The notes: generated by a model not told the origin, from the sequence alone. Counted from the first letter of the stretch, positions 25,792-34,588 are shown. The stretch: 64,000 bases of DNA from Weissella thailandensis (GCF_005405465.1 NZ_BJEC01000008.1:25023-89022); one strand, 5' to 3'. Translations and numbers: made by a program.

Positions 25792-26691
25792 GTGAAACAT
25801 TTTTTTAAAAATCTTATGAATAATAAACTGATCGCGACAATTATTGATGTGGTGACTCGTGTTGATATCATCACGGCCAGCTCATCAATCGCTTACTTCG
25901 GCCTATTATCAATATTCCCAGCTATCGTTATCCTAGGTACTTTACTACCTTACCTAGGACTAACAATTGGTACCGCATTAAAATACGCGCAGACTGCCGT
26001 TCCAGAGTCTGTCTTTACATTTATTGATCCAGTTATTCGATCGATTCTTAGTCAAAATGGTGTTGGTGTTTTGTCCATTTCCATCGTTATTACGCTCTGG
26101 TCGCTATCCCGGGTTGTCTCTTCGATTCGAATTGCCCAAAATGGTATTTATAATGTTAAACCTAATAGTGTCGCCATTTTTGACCGTTTCGTTTCAATGT
26201 TTTGGCTAATAATTATTCTAGCTATTATTGGTGTGCTGTTAATCATCGCCTCAGTCGGAACAAATGTTTTAGAGGCCCTACCAATTAGTAGCCAGATAAC
26301 TTATCAAATTGAATCCGCTAAACGTGTCGTCGTCATTATTGGATTATTTATTGGTGCTTTTTTATTTAATACACTTTTACCGATTAAACGACCGCGTCTA
26401 ATTTGGATTTCTATTGGAACAATAGTACAAATTACACTAGTCATCTGGCTTGCCAAAGCGTTTGGTTGGTATGTTGACTTTGCCGCCCGTGCATTTACGT
26501 TTTATCAGGCATTAAGTTCAGCTATCATTTTGTTACTATGGATCAATTTTATTGCCCTTGCTGCCTTGATTGGTACCATGGTGACAGCAGTTTTGGAAGA
26601 ATTATTTCCGCCACGACATGGTGAAAGGGCAAGTAACTGGTATATGTTAAAGCTAATTTTCCGGAATTCAGGAAAAAATAGCAAAAAATAG
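25792..26691 (+). CDS. YihY/BrkB-family inner membrane protein
   Basis: A 299-residue integral membrane protein with about six helices. The conserved N-terminal part TASSSIAYFGLLSIFPAIVILGTLLPYLG and later SYxxP-like segments fit YihY/UPF0761 (formerly called RNase BN). The start is taken as GTG at 25792 because AGGAG lies upstream; ATG at 25756 has no site. The C-terminus is basic. The function in Gram-positives is unknown. Confidence 0.83.
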   Translation: MKHFFKNLMNNKLIATIIDVVTRVDIITASSSIAYFGLLSIFPAIVILGTLLPYLGLTIGTALKYAQTAVPESVFTFIDPVIRSILSQNGVGVLSISIVITLWSLSRVVSSIRIAQNGIYNVKPNSVAIFDRFVSMFWLIIILAIIGVLLIIASVGTNVLEALPISSQITYQIESAKRVVVIIGLFIGAFLFNTLLPIKRPRLIWISIGTIVQITLVIWLAKAFGWYVDFAARAFTFYQALSSAIILLLWINFIALAALIGTMVTAVLEELFPPRHGERASNWYMLKLIFRNSGKNSKK

Positions 26692-26903
26692 TTGTGTTAT
26701 CGGATGATTTGCGCTATATTAGTAGTCGTTAAGAGGGAAGTATTCCATTTAACTATATGTAACAGACTCAGAACACTAAGTCAGAAGACTTAGCCAGTAG
26801 GCCCAACTAACCTACAACCTACTCCTTAAAATATATCCATGAACATTTCTTACTCTCGTGTTTGTGGTCGAAGCTATTTTGTATACCCTACATCAATAGC
26901 AAA
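26692..26903. other. Noncoding gap with a small perfect hairpin
   Basis: After the YihY stop there is no convincing ORF. CTAAGTC (26776-26782) and GACTTAG (26787-26793) form a hairpin with the tetraloop AGAA; AGTAGG and CCTACT elements flank it. No T run follows, so it is not a usual terminator. A small RNA is possible but unsupported. Confidence 0.3.
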
Positions 26904-26943
26904 AATAAAGCACTAGCAATCCCACATTGCTAGTGCTTTATTT
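26904..26943. terminator. Bidirectional terminator
   Basis: A 14-bp perfect stem (AAAGCACTAGCAAT / ATTGCTAGTGCTTT) with a five-base loop lies directly after the tag gene end, between convergent genes. Confidence 0.9.
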
Positions 26944-26950
26944 GTATTCA

Positions 26951-27514
26951 TTATGATCCATGACTCGGACAAGTTATCTCATGATCATTGATCAATCCTG
27001 CTGCCTGTAAAAAAGAATAAACCGTAACCGGACCAACAAATTTAAAGCCGACCTTTTTCATGGCTTTAGACACAGTAATTGCTAGCTCATCTGTTGCCAG
27101 TACATCTTCATAATTCACCACTTGATGATCAATGGGCTGTTGATCAACGAATGACCACAACCACTGGTTGAAACTTTTTTCTGCCTTCTGTAGTGCTAGA
27201 ATTGTTTGTGCATTATTAATAGTAGCCTGTAACTTCAAACGATGGCGGATAATCGTTGCGTCTTGCATTAACGAAGCAACCTGCACCTCGTCATATTGAG
27301 CTACTTGCTCTAAATCATAGTTCGCAAAGGCTTTTCGGAATGCCTGACGTTTATGTAAAACCGTTCGCCAACTCAATCCTGCTTGATACGTTTCTAAGCT
27401 AAGTAACTCAAATAACATCTGGTCACGATGTTCTGGCTGACCCCATTCCGTATCATGATATTGCACCATTAGCGGATCATCTTCATCAACCCAGTGACAA
27501 CGTTTCAAAGTCAT
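26951..27514 (-). CDS. tag: DNA-3-methyladenine glycosylase I
   Basis: A 187-residue base-excision repair enzyme that removes 3-methyladenine from DNA. The family N-terminus RCHWVDEDDPLMVQYHDTEWG, LSLETYQAGLSW and C-terminal FVGPVTVYSFLQAAGLINDH are all present. The zinc-binding residues are visible as Cys-6, the His in YHDTEWG and the final HEITC. It is a single gene downstream of the DUF4097 operon, 17 bases after its stop, and may receive read-through. Confidence 0.95.
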   Translation of the reverse strand: MTLKRCHWVDEDDPLMVQYHDTEWGQPEHRDQMLFELLSLETYQAGLSWRTVLHKRQAFRKAFANYDLEQVAQYDEVQVASLMQDATIIRHRLKLQATINNAQTILALQKAEKSFNQWLWSFVDQQPIDHQVVNYEDVLATDELAITVSKAMKKVGFKFVGPVTVYSFLQAAGLINDHEITCPSHGS

Positions 27515-27531
27515 TTAGAACCCCCGTACCC

Positions 27532-28473
27532 CTATTTAATCGTGATATTACCATCTGAAACATCTACATTGAATTGATTAGCAGCCATCTGATCATTGTT
27601 CAAATAATTATTCCCATAATTCGTGCCATCAACCTTCACGCGACCAGCAGATGCTTGCATTTGCAAACCAATATCAGCCAACCCTGAAGCCTTTAATGAA
27701 CCATCCATAATTGTCATAATATTATGGCCTGTTAGTTGGCTATCGACCAATTTAACGTTCCCTTTATTGACCTGAATAGCACTGGCAGCAACTGTGGTTT
27801 GTTGTAGCGTTGTCCGACTACCGTCTGCCGATAACTTTAAACGACCAAGATTTGAACTATTAGTATTAACCTGACTATTACTGCTATTCATTGTTGTTTG
27901 ACTAGCCTGCAGGTTATTTAATGAAATTTTGGCATCATGAGCAGCAACAGACAAATTTTGTAATTGTGCATCCCTCATCTGAATATCTGCCGCTGTCGCT
28001 GTGATTGCACCACGCTTTGCATGTAAATCTGCAATATTCATGGCACCATACATGGATGATTGTCTGTACTCAGATAATTTTTTATCCTTAGGTAAACTGA
28101 TAATCAACTTTTCTGGTTCATGTTTACCAAATCCTACCTCATAACCCTTTTCTTGGTTGGGCACATAGCGAACCTTTAATTGCTTACCATTTCTTGTCAC
28201 ATGTAAAAATTTAGGATTAGTAATACGACCATTAATTTCAATCTTCTTTTGATTACCCGTTTGAACGGTAACCGGTACATTTGCCGTTTCAACATCGACC
28301 TTATTCACAGCCTTTACTTTATGATGAACGGATTTAATTTGCGAAACTTCAAAATGACCATTGTGCCAACCTAAATTATTTTGACCATCATGAGCCAGAC
28401 CAACAATCATAATAATGACACCAAAAGAAATCACAATGAAGCCCGTTAATATAAATCGAAATCCTTTATGCAT
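27532..28473 (-). CDS. DUF4097 beta-strand repeat membrane-anchored protein
   Basis: A 313-residue protein with one N-terminal transmembrane segment (residues about 8-26) and an outside region built of short repeated beta strands (for example VETANVPVTVQTGNQKKIE), as in DUF4097 proteins. The start overlaps the preceding DUF1700 gene by eight bases. In Bacillota such proteins follow PadR and HAAS/DUF1700 genes and are thought to take part in envelope stress sensing. The specific role here is inference. Confidence 0.82.
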   Translation of the reverse strand: MHKGFRFILTGFIVISFGVIIMIVGLAHDGQNNLGWHNGHFEVSQIKSVHHKVKAVNKVDVETANVPVTVQTGNQKKIEINGRITNPKFLHVTRNGKQLKVRYVPNQEKGYEVGFGKHEPEKLIISLPKDKKLSEYRQSSMYGAMNIADLHAKRGAITATAADIQMRDAQLQNLSVAAHDAKISLNNLQASQTTMNSSNSQVNTNSSNLGRLKLSADGSRTTLQQTTVAASAIQVNKGNVKLVDSQLTGHNIMTIMDGSLKASGLADIGLQMQASAGRVKVDGTNYGNNYLNNDQMAANQFNVDVSDGNITIK

Positions 28474-29101
28474 GATGGGTCACCTCTTTACCTTTGTGTG
28501 AAAAGCGGCGGCCAATATACTTCACAAAACGCATCAACGCTCTAAAGACCGTACGAATAATGGTCACACCGATTGGCCAGGCAACAAATTGCAGGCCAAC
28601 AATAATTAACCCGATACCACCTTGGTATAAACCAGTTGCCCAATTGCTAGGTAGCACAGCTATCCCACCAATAATTTGAAATAGTCCGGTCAATAAATAA
28701 TAAATCAAAGCGACAATGACAATCGCTGCAACACCCACCGTTGCAAACAAGCACACTAAAATCAGCAACATGGCAGGTACCCAAACAATTGAGGTTAATA
28801 ATCCTTCTAACACAATGCTGATCAAATTAATTTCTTGCTTAATCCAATTTTGTCGCTCTTGACGCGTATTTTCATGCGCTGGTTTATTATGTATGTCGTC
28901 CTCTTCAAGGCGCAATGAATAGTCGACTAAAATACGACGAGCCAATTGCTTTGGCGTTCCTAATTCTGACATTAATCGCTCACCAGATAACCGCGCATCA
29001 GCAGCGTATTCTTGATAAAAACGAATCACGTCCTCTTGTTCATCCACATTTAATTGCTGTAAGTAAGTCTTCACCTGAGTAAAATAAATACTATTTTCCA
29101 T
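28466..29101 (-). CDS. DUF1700 (HAAS-domain) membrane protein
   Basis: A 211-residue protein. The N-terminal HAAS-type domain (QVKTYLQQLNVDEQEDVIRFYQEYAADA then LGTPKQLARRIL) is followed by several transmembrane helices in residues about 95-190 and a basic C-terminus. It overlaps both neighbours, PadR (11 bases) and DUF4097 (8 bases), so the three are translationally coupled. HAAS domains are often paired with PadR regulators as sensors. Confidence 0.85.
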   Translation of the reverse strand: MENSIYFTQVKTYLQQLNVDEQEDVIRFYQEYAADARLSGERLMSELGTPKQLARRILVDYSLRLEEDDIHNKPAHENTRQERQNWIKQEINLISIVLEGLLTSIVWVPAMLLILVCLFATVGVAAIVIVALIYYLLTGLFQIIGGIAVLPSNWATGLYQGGIGLIIVGLQFVAWPIGVTIIRTVFRALMRFVKYIGRRFSHKGKEVTHHA

Positions 29102-29414
29102 TAGCGTCCCCTTCTAGCATCAAATCATTAATTTTACTACTAAAATCACGCCATTCAGCTTGGATACGCCCCAGTTCTTGATAACCTAAGTCAGATATAC
29201 TGTAGTATCTACGATTGCGTCCTTCAAAAGGTTCATCATACGTTGTCACCCAATCACGTTTTTTTAAACGACGTAACACAGGATACATTGTTGACTCAGA
29301 TACCGCAAAACGCGCCTGAACTTGCTTTGTGAGTGAGTAACCATATAAATCTTCTTTAGAAAGTAACGCCAATACCAGTCCATCCATCAGATCACTTGAT
29401 AATTGCATTGACAT
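29091..29414 (-). CDS. PadR-family transcriptional regulator
   Basis: A 107-residue winged-helix regulator with LMDGLVLALLSKEDLYGYSLTKQV and STMYPVLRRLKKRDWVTTY, ending in YYSISDLGYQELGRI. It leads the PadR-DUF1700-DUF4097 operon and is divergent from the pspC gene 118 bases away. It probably controls its own operon and perhaps pspC. The intergenic region has TATAAT-like boxes (near 29450) and ATACTAT elements, but no clear long palindrome. Confidence 0.87.
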   Translation of the reverse strand: MSMQLSSDLMDGLVLALLSKEDLYGYSLTKQVQARFAVSESTMYPVLRRLKKRDWVTTYDEPFEGRNRRYYSISDLGYQELGRIQAEWRDFSSKINDLMLEGDANGK

Positions 29415-29532
29415 AATTCAACTTCCTTTACAATACTATAAGTCATATAATATAATACAAGTATAGGGAATACAAACTTGTCTGTAAAGTGTTTTAATTC
29501 CCACGTTATTCTATGAGAAAGTGAGAAATATT

Positions 29533-29811
29533 ATGGCTAAAGATAAGAAATTAACAAAATCAAATGATCGTGTCCTAAGTGGTGTTCTTGGAGGTATTTC
29601 AGAGTACTTTGATTTAGACGCTTCACTCGTCCGTCTACTCTTTGTTGCGGCAACCCTATTTACGGGCTTCTTCCCATTTATTTTCATCTATATTATCGCC
29701 GTATTTATCATGCCAGATTCACCATCTAAGCATCAGTACAAGTATCGTTTTGATGAAAATGCTGAAGACAAGCGTCGTGACGTTACTCCTGACGAAGATA
29801 ACGAGATTTAA
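29533..29811 (+). CDS. PspC-domain envelope protein
   Basis: A 92-residue protein with the PspC motif KLTKSNDRVLSGVLGGISEYFDLDASLVRLLFVA, one or two hydrophobic segments (residues about 36-64) and an acidic C-terminal tail. PspC proteins belong to phage-shock and LiaFSR-type envelope stress systems. The start at 29533 is preferred over 29521, which would add only four residues. It is divergent from the PadR-DUF1700-DUF4097 operon, and the four genes make a plausible stress unit. Confidence 0.85.
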   Translation: MAKDKKLTKSNDRVLSGVLGGISEYFDLDASLVRLLFVAATLFTGFFPFIFIYIIAVFIMPDSPSKHQYKYRFDENAEDKRRDVTPDEDNEI

Positions 29812-29850
29812 AGCAAACTGACTGCAATTAAATTAAATAATAGCTTTTTA

Positions 29851-29884
29851 AAGGGATGGAACAAAGTAAATGTTCCATCCCCTT
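29851..29884 (+). terminator. Terminator with conserved tail
   Basis: The stem AAGGGATGGAACA / TGTTCCATCCCCTT is followed by TTATTGCTTAAAATGTATTAATAATTA, the tail also found near 585 and 7018. It lies between pspC and the DUF554 gene. Confidence 0.8.
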
Positions 29885-29930
29885 TATTGCTTAAAATGTA
29901 TTAATAATTATCCCCTCAAGGAGCAAACCT

Positions 29931-30608
29931 ATGTTTGGTACTTTTTTTAATGTGACCATGATCATCCTGGGCAGCCTGATCGGTAGCTTAACCAAGAAAT
30001 ATATTAAGCCTGCATATCATACGGTATTAATGCAAGCAATTGGCTTATCTGCCATGGTCATTGGTATTCATGCCGTCATTAAACCATTTGATCAAAGTAC
30101 ATTACCCGTCCTTTTTATTATCAGCTTAGCAATTGGTGGCATTGTCGGCACAGCCATTAATATTCAGGACAGATTTGATTACACCGTTCAAAAATTTACA
30201 AATAGTGATTTGTCGACAGGACTAGCAACCGCTATTTTGCTTTATTGTTTTGGCTCACTTTCCATATTGGGACCCATCAAAGCGGCATTACAACATGATT
30301 ATACCTTCCTATTAACTAACGGTGGTTTAGACTTTATCACTTCTATCGTTTTAAGCGCCACCTTTGGTCTGGGTATCATGTGGGCAGCAGTTGTCCTATT
30401 CTGTTGGCAGGGTGGTCTATATCTTTTAGCATTATTATTCCAATCCGCTTTAAGTACAACCCTACTAAATGAACTCACAATTATTGGTGGTATTTTGATT
30501 TTAGCTTCTGGTCTTAGTGTGTTGGAAATCAAAAAGATCAACACATTGAACTTGCTACCAGCATTATTGGTGCCACCTATCGTGTTAGGTATCATGCACT
30601 TTATTTAA
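29931..30608 (+). CDS. DUF554-family membrane protein
   Basis: A 225-residue integral membrane protein with about seven hydrophobic segments. MFGTFFNVTMIILGSLIGSL at the start and SLAIGGIVGTAINIQDRFD are typical of DUF554 (YqgA-like), a family of putative transporters of unknown substrate. AAGGAG lies upstream of the ATG. It is a single gene closed by a strong terminator. Confidence 0.87.
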   Translation: MFGTFFNVTMIILGSLIGSLTKKYIKPAYHTVLMQAIGLSAMVIGIHAVIKPFDQSTLPVLFIISLAIGGIVGTAINIQDRFDYTVQKFTNSDLSTGLATAILLYCFGSLSILGPIKAALQHDYTFLLTNGGLDFITSIVLSATFGLGIMWAAVVLFCWQGGLYLLALLFQSALSTTLLNELTIIGGILILASGLSVLEIKKINTLNLLPALLVPPIVLGIMHFI

Positions 30609-30634
30609 TAACCTAAAATTGTATCATGATAGCA

Positions 30635-30671
30635 AAAGGCCGAGACATTTTAGTTTGTCTCGGCCTTTTTG
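30635..30671. terminator. Bidirectional terminator
   Basis: The stem AAAGGCCGAGACA / TGTCTCGGCCTTT with a T run lies between the convergent DUF554 and threonine exporter genes. Confidence 0.9.
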
Positions 30672-30681
30672 TATTAAAAAT

Positions 30682-31122
30682 TTAGGATTTATGCATAACG
30701 TGGTAGCGCACACGTCTAAAAATGGCCTCCGCAATCGCAAAGCCAATATCAATCGCAAACGCAATGACTAGCGTTCTAATTAAATTACGCCCAGCATTGA
30801 TATAATTACCCAACGTAAATTCTTTAAGGCTCGTATAAATCACAATTCCAGGCACAAGTGATACCAAGCCAGGCACATACAACATGTTGACCGGTGCTTT
30901 AATCCGAACGGCAACAATATTCGCTAGCAAACCAATAGTTAAAGCACCCAAAAAGTTTTGCAGAATAATATTACTAGTCACCTGCGCCGTTAATAGGTAA
31001 ACAGTCCAACCGCAAGCACCTGTCAACCCCGCCAAAAACAACACGCGACGGGGCACATTAGTAATAATGCCGAAGCCAATCGTTGATAAAAAGCTAACAA
31101 TAACTTGTAATGCGAGTTCCAT
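30682..31122 (-). CDS. Threonine/serine exporter, ThrE C-terminal half (DUF3815)
   Basis: A 146-residue membrane protein with about four helices, matching the C-terminal domain of ThrE (ThrE_2 type): ALQVIVSFLSTIGFGIITNVPRR and PGLVSLVPGIVIYTSL. It begins immediately after the stop of the gene for the N-terminal half. Together the two genes equal one full ThrE, which exports threonine and serine in Corynebacterium. Substrate in this organism is inferred. Confidence 0.87.
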   Translation of the reverse strand: MELALQVIVSFLSTIGFGIITNVPRRVLFLAGLTGACGWTVYLLTAQVTSNIILQNFLGALTIGLLANIVAVRIKAPVNMLYVPGLVSLVPGIVIYTSLKEFTLGNYINAGRNLIRTLVIAFAIDIGFAIAEAIFRRVRYHVMHKS

Positions 31123-31890
31123 CTAGATGCCTCCTGTTAATATGTGCGCCATAAAACTACCCACAATAGTACCAATACCAATTGAACCAGCAATCATAAT
31201 AGCATCTATACCTCGAACAAGACCAGATAAAATATCACGGTCAATAATTTCCCGTAAAGAATTTGTTAGTGGTACCCCGGGCACTAAGGGCATCAAGGAA
31301 CCAATGATAATATTAGCAGCACTATCTGCAATGCCAACATACTGTAACAAATTAGCTAATAAGCCAATGACTAAGCTACCCACAATAACACTTAAATATG
31401 GCGCTTTTGAATGTTTGCTGCCCCATTGTGAAGCAAGATAACCAACAATCCCCACGAAAAAAGCTAATGCGAGGTCGGACCAAGTCGCTTTAAATAACAA
31501 CATCGGGGCCACCGAAACTAAACCAGCACCAATAATCTTCTCTAACCAAGTAAAATCAATCACTTGGTGGTCAACATTACGCACGCTACGTTCTAATTCA
31601 TCAAAATCAATCTCATGAGCAGAAAACTGACGGGAAAGTGAATTGATTTCATCTACTTTTTGCAAGTTAAACACCGACACATTCGGTTTCACAAGATGTG
31701 TTGTCGCACCACTTTCTGTACTAATAAATATTGCTGTCATGGTTGCATGACAATTAAGATCAATGCCCGCTGCTTGACCAATATACGCAATGGTCGACTC
31801 GACTCGGGTTGTTTCGGCACCACTTTCAAGCAATATTTTCGCAATCAGTCCGCAAACATCCATGATATTTTCTAAACGCTTTTCAACCAT
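31123..31890 (-). CDS. Threonine/serine exporter, ThrE N-terminal half (DUF1212)
   Basis: A 255-residue protein with the DUF1212 pattern: AKILLESGAETTRVESTIAYIGQAAG near the start, followed by TAIFISTESG and about five membrane helices, with LMPLVPGVPLTNSLREIIDRDILSG near the end. The partner half follows without gap, so the pair forms a split ThrE system common in Bacillota. Confidence 0.88.
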   Translation of the reverse strand: MVEKRLENIMDVCGLIAKILLESGAETTRVESTIAYIGQAAGIDLNCHATMTAIFISTESGATTHLVKPNVSVFNLQKVDEINSLSRQFSAHEIDFDELERSVRNVDHQVIDFTWLEKIIGAGLVSVAPMLLFKATWSDLALAFFVGIVGYLASQWGSKHSKAPYLSVIVGSLVIGLLANLLQYVGIADSAANIIIGSLMPLVPGVPLTNSLREIIDRDILSGLVRGIDAIMIAGSIGIGTIVGSFMAHILTGGI

Positions 31891-31980
31891 ATCTGTTTCC
31901 CCACAAACTCATTTAGTAAATAAATCATATCATACGGCAATAATATTTTATACAAAGCTCATGTAACAAAAAAGAGCATA

Positions 31981-32013
31981 AAAAAGCTGACACATTCTCT
32001 GTGCCAGCTTTTC
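31981..32013 (-). terminator. Terminator of the dps gene
   Basis: The stem AAAAGCTGACACA / TGTGCCAGCTTTT lies after the dps stop; on the minus strand a run of T follows. Confidence 0.75.
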
Positions 32014-32057
32014 TGCTATAAACTTTTAATTAATATAAATGATGGACTCTTAGAAAA

Positions 32058-32540
32058 TTAGTCACCGTCAAAAGGACCCTTCTCTAGGTATGCAGATAAC
32101 ATCCATATCTTCTTATCAATATCGATTTTGAAACCGTTAATCATATCCTGCGTTGGTTGATCATTCTCATCATCGGTCACATCAATCGCTTGTTGAAATT
32201 GATCTCTTAGATACCTGAATTGGTCAACCAGACGTTGCATTAAATCTGGCAAATCATACTGTCCAAAATCAATATGTTCGTCCGGCAGCCCGGTGTGTTC
32301 GATAAATTCATGTGTTGTTGCAAATGGTGCCCCGTTCAAGGCAATCAAGCGCTCTGCAACCTGATCAAGCTCACCGGCAAAATCCTCATTAAATTCATCC
32401 ATCTGTGGGTGTAAATTAAAGAATTGTTTACCCCGCATATACCAGTGAGTTTGATGAACGTTGGTCTGTATTTGAGACAAGTCAGCAACCAATTGATTCA
32501 ACTGAGCACGTGTTCTAGGATAATCATACTTCTGATTCAT
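32058..32540 (-). CDS. dps: Dps-family DNA-binding ferritin-like protein
   Basis: A 160-residue ferritin-like protein that stores iron and shields DNA from peroxide. The ferroxidase residues are visible in NVHQTHWYMRGKQFFNLHPQMDEFNEDFAGELDQVAERLIALNG (His, Asp and Glu in typical Dps spacing). The start at 32540 is preferred to 32564 as GGGGAG lies seven bases upstream. Perox-responsive control is usual for the family; I see no clear PerR box. Confidence 0.92.
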   Translation of the reverse strand: MNQKYDYPRTRAQLNQLVADLSQIQTNVHQTHWYMRGKQFFNLHPQMDEFNEDFAGELDQVAERLIALNGAPFATTHEFIEHTGLPDEHIDFGQYDLPDLMQRLVDQFRYLRDQFQQAIDVTDDENDQPTQDMINGFKIDIDKKIWMLSAYLEKGPFDGD

Positions 32541-32778
32541 AATATCTCCCCTCACATTATTCATATGTTCACGGCAAGTGTAAGTCCTTTCAAACTATAA
32601 TTCAACTATTAACCATTATTAAGATGATTACCCTTTCTACAACACGATAAAAACGTTTATCCACGTATCCTCTTGTTAAGTATTGTACAATGGACTTGCG
32701 AATATCCATATGGTAGTAGGTATTGTGTAACGAAATTTGAATGCTTAAATAACGTAACAATTACGGGGGAATTTAAAT

Positions 32779-33798
32779 ATGGCAAATTTTTATATAGATA
32801 CAATCACAGTCGCGCATGAATTACCAAATAACGACCGACCAAAATTTTATATGTTCGGTGTGCCCAGCTACACGAATATGGGGGATCAAGCGGTCGCACT
32901 AGCCGAAAGAAAGTACATTGAGAACGAGTTTCCTGAATACCAATACATCGAAATTATTGAAGAGGATGATGATGCCGCAATTCCAGTGGTACAAAAAAAT
33001 CTGCAACCAAGGGATATCATTGCCTTCACTGGTGGTGGTAATATGGGAAACTTGTATCATAACCATGAAGAAGCCAGAAGAAAAGTCTTCTCAACCTTCA
33101 CCGATAATCTAACCATTTCTTTTCCGCAGTCAATCCACTTTGAAGACAATGAAGACGGTGCCGCTGAAAAGAAGAAGAGTCAAGAGGCCTACAGTAAAAA
33201 TCCAAACCTTGTACTAGTCGCCCGCGATGCACAAAGCTTTCATCGTATGCAACGAACCTTCCGTAATCCCGTTATTTTCACACCTGACATGGTATTATAC
33301 ATGAATTCAGTTGATTGGAAATTTAAACGCAATGGTGCTTTATTTGTATTGCGTCATGATACTGAAAAAGTGGTCAAGCAATCCACAATTGATAATGTGA
33401 AGAATCTCTTAGATGAGACTCTCCCTGTCGAACGTGTTGATACGGTTCTAGATGAGCCATCAACAATAACGCCAATCACCCGTGAAACATTATATGAAGC
33501 AGAGTTAGAATTATTTTCACACCAAAACATTATCATTACTGATCGTTGGCACGCGATGGTATTTTCAGTACTAACCGGTACCCCTTGCCTGCTATTTGGT
33601 AATAGCTACGGTAAAGGTAAGCATGCCTATATGGACTGGTTAGAATATGTTAATTGGATTGATTACACTGATGAGGAAGATACCGAACGCATTAAGAAGC
33701 TGATGCAAAGTCTAATCGTTCAAAAACGGCATAGTTATGATGTTAAAAGAAGCTTCCAGCAATTGCGTGACACCATTTCTCATTATGCTGAAGATTGA
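32779..33798 (+). CDS. Polysaccharide pyruvyl transferase family protein
   Basis: A 339-residue cytoplasmic protein of the PS_pyruv_trans type, which adds a pyruvyl ketal to surface sugars in known members. It shows YTNMGDQAVALAE near residue 33, AFTGGGNMGNLY near residue 82, and IITDRWHAMVFSVLTGTPCLLFGNSYGK near residue 250, all family blocks. No glycosyltransferase or other polysaccharide gene is nearby, so it is an orphan here. GGGGGA precedes the ATG. A strong terminator follows. Confidence 0.85.
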   Translation: MANFYIDTITVAHELPNNDRPKFYMFGVPSYTNMGDQAVALAERKYIENEFPEYQYIEIIEEDDDAAIPVVQKNLQPRDIIAFTGGGNMGNLYHNHEEARRKVFSTFTDNLTISFPQSIHFEDNEDGAAEKKKSQEAYSKNPNLVLVARDAQSFHRMQRTFRNPVIFTPDMVLYMNSVDWKFKRNGALFVLRHDTEKVVKQSTIDNVKNLLDETLPVERVDTVLDEPSTITPITRETLYEAELELFSHQNIIITDRWHAMVFSVLTGTPCLLFGNSYGKGKHAYMDWLEYVNWIDYTDEEDTERIKKLMQSLIVQKRHSYDVKRSFQQLRDTISHYAED

Positions 33799-33821
33799 GC
33801 GCAGAATAAATTAATAAAGAC

Positions 33822-33856
33822 AAACCTCCTGAAATATCCTTTCAGGAGGTTTTTAT
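33822..33856 (+). terminator. Terminator of the pyruvyl transferase gene
   Basis: The stem AAACCTCCTGAAA / TTTCAGGAGGTTT is followed by T residues. Confidence 0.9.
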
Positions 33857-34153
33857 ATAGCAAATATTTTGATAACCAATTAGTTATATTATGTGTACTA
33901 AACACGCTAATCAATAGATATTAAATATATTTTTCACATCAATTTACTGGCAATTCCTTCACTTTTTTCTCTTTTTGACCATTCAACAGATTCTGTAATT
34001 TTTTGGATAGATTTTATCGCCATTATTGTGGGGGTAATTAGCGTTATAAGTGGTATCAACGAGTTTAGACACATTAAAAAGTAGTATGAATGACAGTATT
34101 TTAATGGCCTTATAAAAATCATTGTACTTAATACGATAACGAGGTGCTAAAAT
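33857..34153. other. AT-rich gap, possible small membrane-protein relic
   Basis: A plus-strand frame ending at the TAG near 34084 encodes a hydrophobic stretch IDFIAIIVGVISVISGINEF, but no ATG, GTG or TTG with a ribosome site precedes it. The minus strand also has a 62-codon frame (33934-34122) without a ribosome site. Neither is accepted as a gene; the plus frame may be a relic. Confidence 0.3.
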
Positions 34154-34273
34154 ATGCAAGATTCAGAAAAAGAAAAATTAAATAAAGAATTAGACGCAGC
34201 CACACGATCAATACCAAGAAAAGAAGTTAGTCAAGAAGATATGGCGGAGATGATTAGGAATGGTGAATGGTAA
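34154..34273 (+). CDS. Small hypothetical protein, 39 residues
   Basis: An ATG preceded by GAGGTG begins a short acidic and basic protein: MQDSEKEKLNKELDAATRSI, then PRKEVSQEDMAEMIRNGEW. It is hydrophilic and helical in character. It overlaps the next small ORF by 14 bases in another frame, a layout seen in small toxin-antitoxin or regulatory pairs, or in one frameshifted gene. No homologue is recognised. Confidence 0.45.
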   Translation: MQDSEKEKLNKELDAATRSIPRKEVSQEDMAEMIRNGEW

Positions 34274-34391
34274 AGAAGATGCCATTGAAGAGGCAAAGCG
34301 GAGAATACGGAGAATCGCCCAATTAACTCCAAGAGTCAGATTAGAGACGAAAGAAGAAATTATAGATTGGTGGAACGAATATGACAAATAA
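34260..34391 (+). CDS. Small hypothetical protein, 43 residues
   Basis: This ORF starts within the end of the previous one (frame +1). It encodes a basic then acidic peptide, MVNGKEDAIEEAKRRIRRIA followed by QLTPRVRLETKEEIIDWWNEYDK. Together the two ORFs could be one protein of about 80 residues split by a frameshift, possibly an antitoxin-like protein. The function is unknown. Confidence 0.45.
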   Translation: MVNGKEDAIEEAKRRIRRIAQLTPRVRLETKEEIIDWWNEYDK

Positions 34392-34588
34392 GTCAGCTAA
34401 TTCATGATAGTACCCGTTCTGATATGTATAACAACAGCTATAATCATTCAATAAAATAATCACTAAACAACTCGAATTAATACACTAAGCTGCTTTTATA
34501 TCAATAATTTAGCTCCTATTAGCAAGTCATGGACTATTAATTATTCAAAAGGGCCACACTTTTTATTCTAAGTGTGGCCCTTTTGAAT
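34392..34588. terminator. Gap with terminator hairpin after higA
   Basis: AAAAGGGCCACACTT and AAGTGTGGCCCTTTT (about 34547-34584) form a 15-bp perfect stem next to the higA stop. It serves as terminator for higA on the minus strand. The remainder of the gap is AT-rich with nothing recognisable. Confidence 0.8.

Noticed and set aside
33934..34122. 62-codon minus-strand ORF
   Set aside because: No ribosome site; the hydrophobic part is the complement of another hydrophobic frame, a common artefact.
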